Positions 6,380 to 7,017 of a stretch of DNA of 7,017 nt are shown piece after piece. The notes under the pieces are model-generated. The model made no database searches. It was not told where the DNA came from and saw nothing but the letters and a program-made list of their open reading frames with translations. The position numbers and the translations under genes are program-made. The stretch's first letter is position 1, and every line of letters begins with the position of its first letter. Source of the stretch: Bacillota bacterium (GTDB lineage Bacteria; Bacillota; Clostridia; Clostridiales; Caloramatoraceae); the NCBI GenBank assembly GCA_023389275.1, contig JAEWEN010000128.1:1-7017 (forward strand). Direction: 5' to 3'.

Positions 6380-6419
6380 TAAAAAAACTTCTGCCACTGC
6401 AATATACAGAGGCAGAAGT
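6380..6419 (-). terminator. Intrinsic terminator of the T-box riboswitch
   Basis: On the minus strand ACTTCTGCC (6419-6411) pairs perfectly with GGCAGAAGT (6395-6387), followed by seven Ts (6387-6381). The loop can form an additional CTG/CAG inner stem. The 5' arm overlaps sequence needed by the antiterminator below the T-box motif, the usual switch arrangement. It ends about 27 bases before the symporter start codon. Confidence 0.92.
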
Positions 6420-6659
6420 ATAACTTCCACGGTTCCACTCTTATTAGATATAAAATATCCATCTCACAAGACACAATCATGTCTTTACTCTATAATGGGA
6501 GTACCCATAAAAATCTACTATAATTTCGACTTTTAAGCTCCAAGGGGCACTTCAATAATACTTGTTATAGGCCTTCTCAGCAACTAGCCCTCTCTTTAAT
6601 AACTTATACTATCTACTTTTCCTTTTCATAGCTTGTATAATTCCTATCGGTTTACTATG
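6380..6659 (-). ncRNA. T-box riboswitch leader, probably tRNA-Cys responsive
   Basis: The leader precedes the symporter gene and has T-box parts in the expected order. Stem I has base arms AAGCT (6634-6630) and AGCTT (6539-6535), with distal elements AGAGAGGG and GTTGCTGAGAA between 6596 and 6574. The specifier side reads GAAGTGCCCCTTGGAGC, with TGC at 6549-6547 as the best specifier. A middle hairpin ATGGG-TACT-CCCAT is at 6508-6495 and another, AAGACA/TGTCTT, near 6484-6467. The T-box proper, AAGAGTGGAACCGTGG, is at 6442-6427. Mutually exclusive antiterminator and terminator structures follow. Uncharged tRNA pairing with the specifier and with UGGA would allow read-through. The base after UGG is A, requiring a tRNA with discriminator U; tRNA-Cys normally has U, while tRNA-Val and tRNA-Ala have A. 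That argues against the shifted readings GTG or GCC. Expression is expected to rise when cysteinyl-tRNA is scarce. Confidence 0.92.
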
Positions 6660-6665
6660 ATATAA

Positions 6666-6694
6666 ATCATATACTATTTTTTACAAAGAGTCAA
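6666..6694 (-). promoter_or_regulatory. Proximal promoter of the T-box/symporter transcript
   Basis: TTGACT (6694-6689) and TATGAT (6671-6666) on the minus strand, exactly 17 bases apart, each matching consensus at five of six positions. Transcription would begin near 6659, just before the T-box leader, with the stem I base about 25 bases downstream. Confidence 0.82.
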
Positions 6695-6733
6695 TACTTT
6701 TTATTATATACCCTCTTACTTTTATCATTTTTT

Positions 6734-6762
6734 ATTATAGCAATTAGGCACAAAACTATCAA
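6734..6762 (-). promoter_or_regulatory. Distal, near-consensus promoter with extended -10
   Basis: TTGATA (6762-6757), a 17-base spacer, then TATAAT (6739-6734) preceded by TGC, which gives an extended -10. This is the best sigma-70 match in the window. It starts about 18 bases after the RND gene stop codon. A start near 6727 would make a transcript about 68 bases longer than that from the proximal promoter, reading through the same T-box. Confidence 0.7.
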
Positions 6763-6779
6763 ATTTACTTATTATTTTT

Positions 6780-7017
6780 TTAGTCATCTATTTCTATTTT
6801 CTTCATTTCTTTTCTATTTAAAATATCATACATAACAGGTACAACAACAAGTGTTAAAATAGTTGCATATAAAAGACCTCCTATTGTAACTATAGCCATT
6901 GGCTGAATCATTTCAGAACCTTGTCCAATCCCCATTGCCATAGTAGAAAGACCAAGTACAGTAGTTAAAGCTGTCATAAATATTGGTCTCATTCTTACTT
7001 TACCAGCTATAAATAAA
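6780..7017 (-). CDS. RND-family efflux permease (partial, C-terminal 78 residues)
   Basis: The last 78 codons of an inner-membrane efflux pump; the frame is open to the right edge. The visible end has KVRMRPIFMTALTTVLG, then GIGQGSEMIQPMAIVTIGG, then LYATILTLVVVPVMYDILNRKE. These correspond to the conserved final portion of AcrB/MexB-like and HAE1-type permeases: the RPIxMTA motif, G-GSE--QPMAIV-IGGL, and the last membrane helix TLVVVPVMY. The tail after the helix is short and charged. In Firmicutes such genes encode proton-driven exporters, sometimes of lipids or drugs; the substrate cannot be told from this end. No hairpin terminator is visible between its stop codon and the T-box promoters, so transcripts may continue into the T-box region. 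An ATG at 6992 falls inside the conserved region and is not a separate gene start. Confidence 0.93.
   Translation of the reverse strand, partial: LFIAGKVRMRPIFMTALTTVLGLSTMAMGIGQGSEMIQPMAIVTIGGLLYATILTLVVVPVMYDILNRKEMKKIEIDD

Noticed and set aside
6626..6660. TCATAG/CTATGA inverted repeat at the start of the T-box transcript, considered as an operator
   Set aside because: It lies downstream of the promoter in the leader and overlaps the stem I base; it may be an alternative RNA pairing, but the evidence is too thin to call.

Overview
The window is very AT-rich, uses AGA, ATA and TTA codons heavily, and has strong GGAGG-type ribosome binding sites. Together with a T-box riboswitch and the gene families present, this points to a low-GC Firmicute, most likely Clostridium sensu lato. 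The species cannot be fixed from the sequence. Every gene lies on the minus strand, so transcription runs from high to low coordinates.

In transcription order (right to left): (a) The C-terminal end of an RND-family efflux permease (6780-7017, cut by the window edge). (b) A 426-base intergenic region with two near-consensus promoters in tandem and a complete T-box riboswitch with its terminator, leading into a DAACS-family transporter that looks like the L-cystine symporter TcyP (5076-6353). The specifier triplet is best read as TGC (Cys), and the antiterminator carries UGGA, which fits a tRNA with discriminator U such as tRNA-Cys. Riboswitch and transporter therefore agree on cysteine/cystine. 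(c) A hairpin terminator, then a two-gene unit: a V4R-domain sensor-like protein (4382-4912) and a soluble HAMP-like/PAS/GGDEF diguanylate cyclase (3153-4367), 14 bases apart. (d) A very compact junction in which the terminator of the cyclase gene, the promoter of a TetR-type regulator and the regulator's probable operator overlap within about 55 bases. (e) The TetR-family gene (2510-3091), followed by a heterodimeric ABC multidrug exporter: first subunit complete (714-2450, with a degenerate ATPase site), second subunit starting inside it and running off the left edge (1-724).

The most notable points are these. The TetR gene has no ATG, GTG or TTG codon that would include its DNA-binding domain; the only well-placed start is ATA behind an excellent Shine-Dalgarno. 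Two matching inverted repeats (CTGACC-N4-GTTCAGT) sit at the regulator's promoter and immediately before the ABC operon, which predicts autoregulated control of the exporter. The V4R and GGDEF genes form a plausible ligand-to-c-di-GMP signalling pair. I saw no CRISPR array, insertion sequence, tRNA, rRNA or phage gene, and nothing that amounts to a wholly new system.
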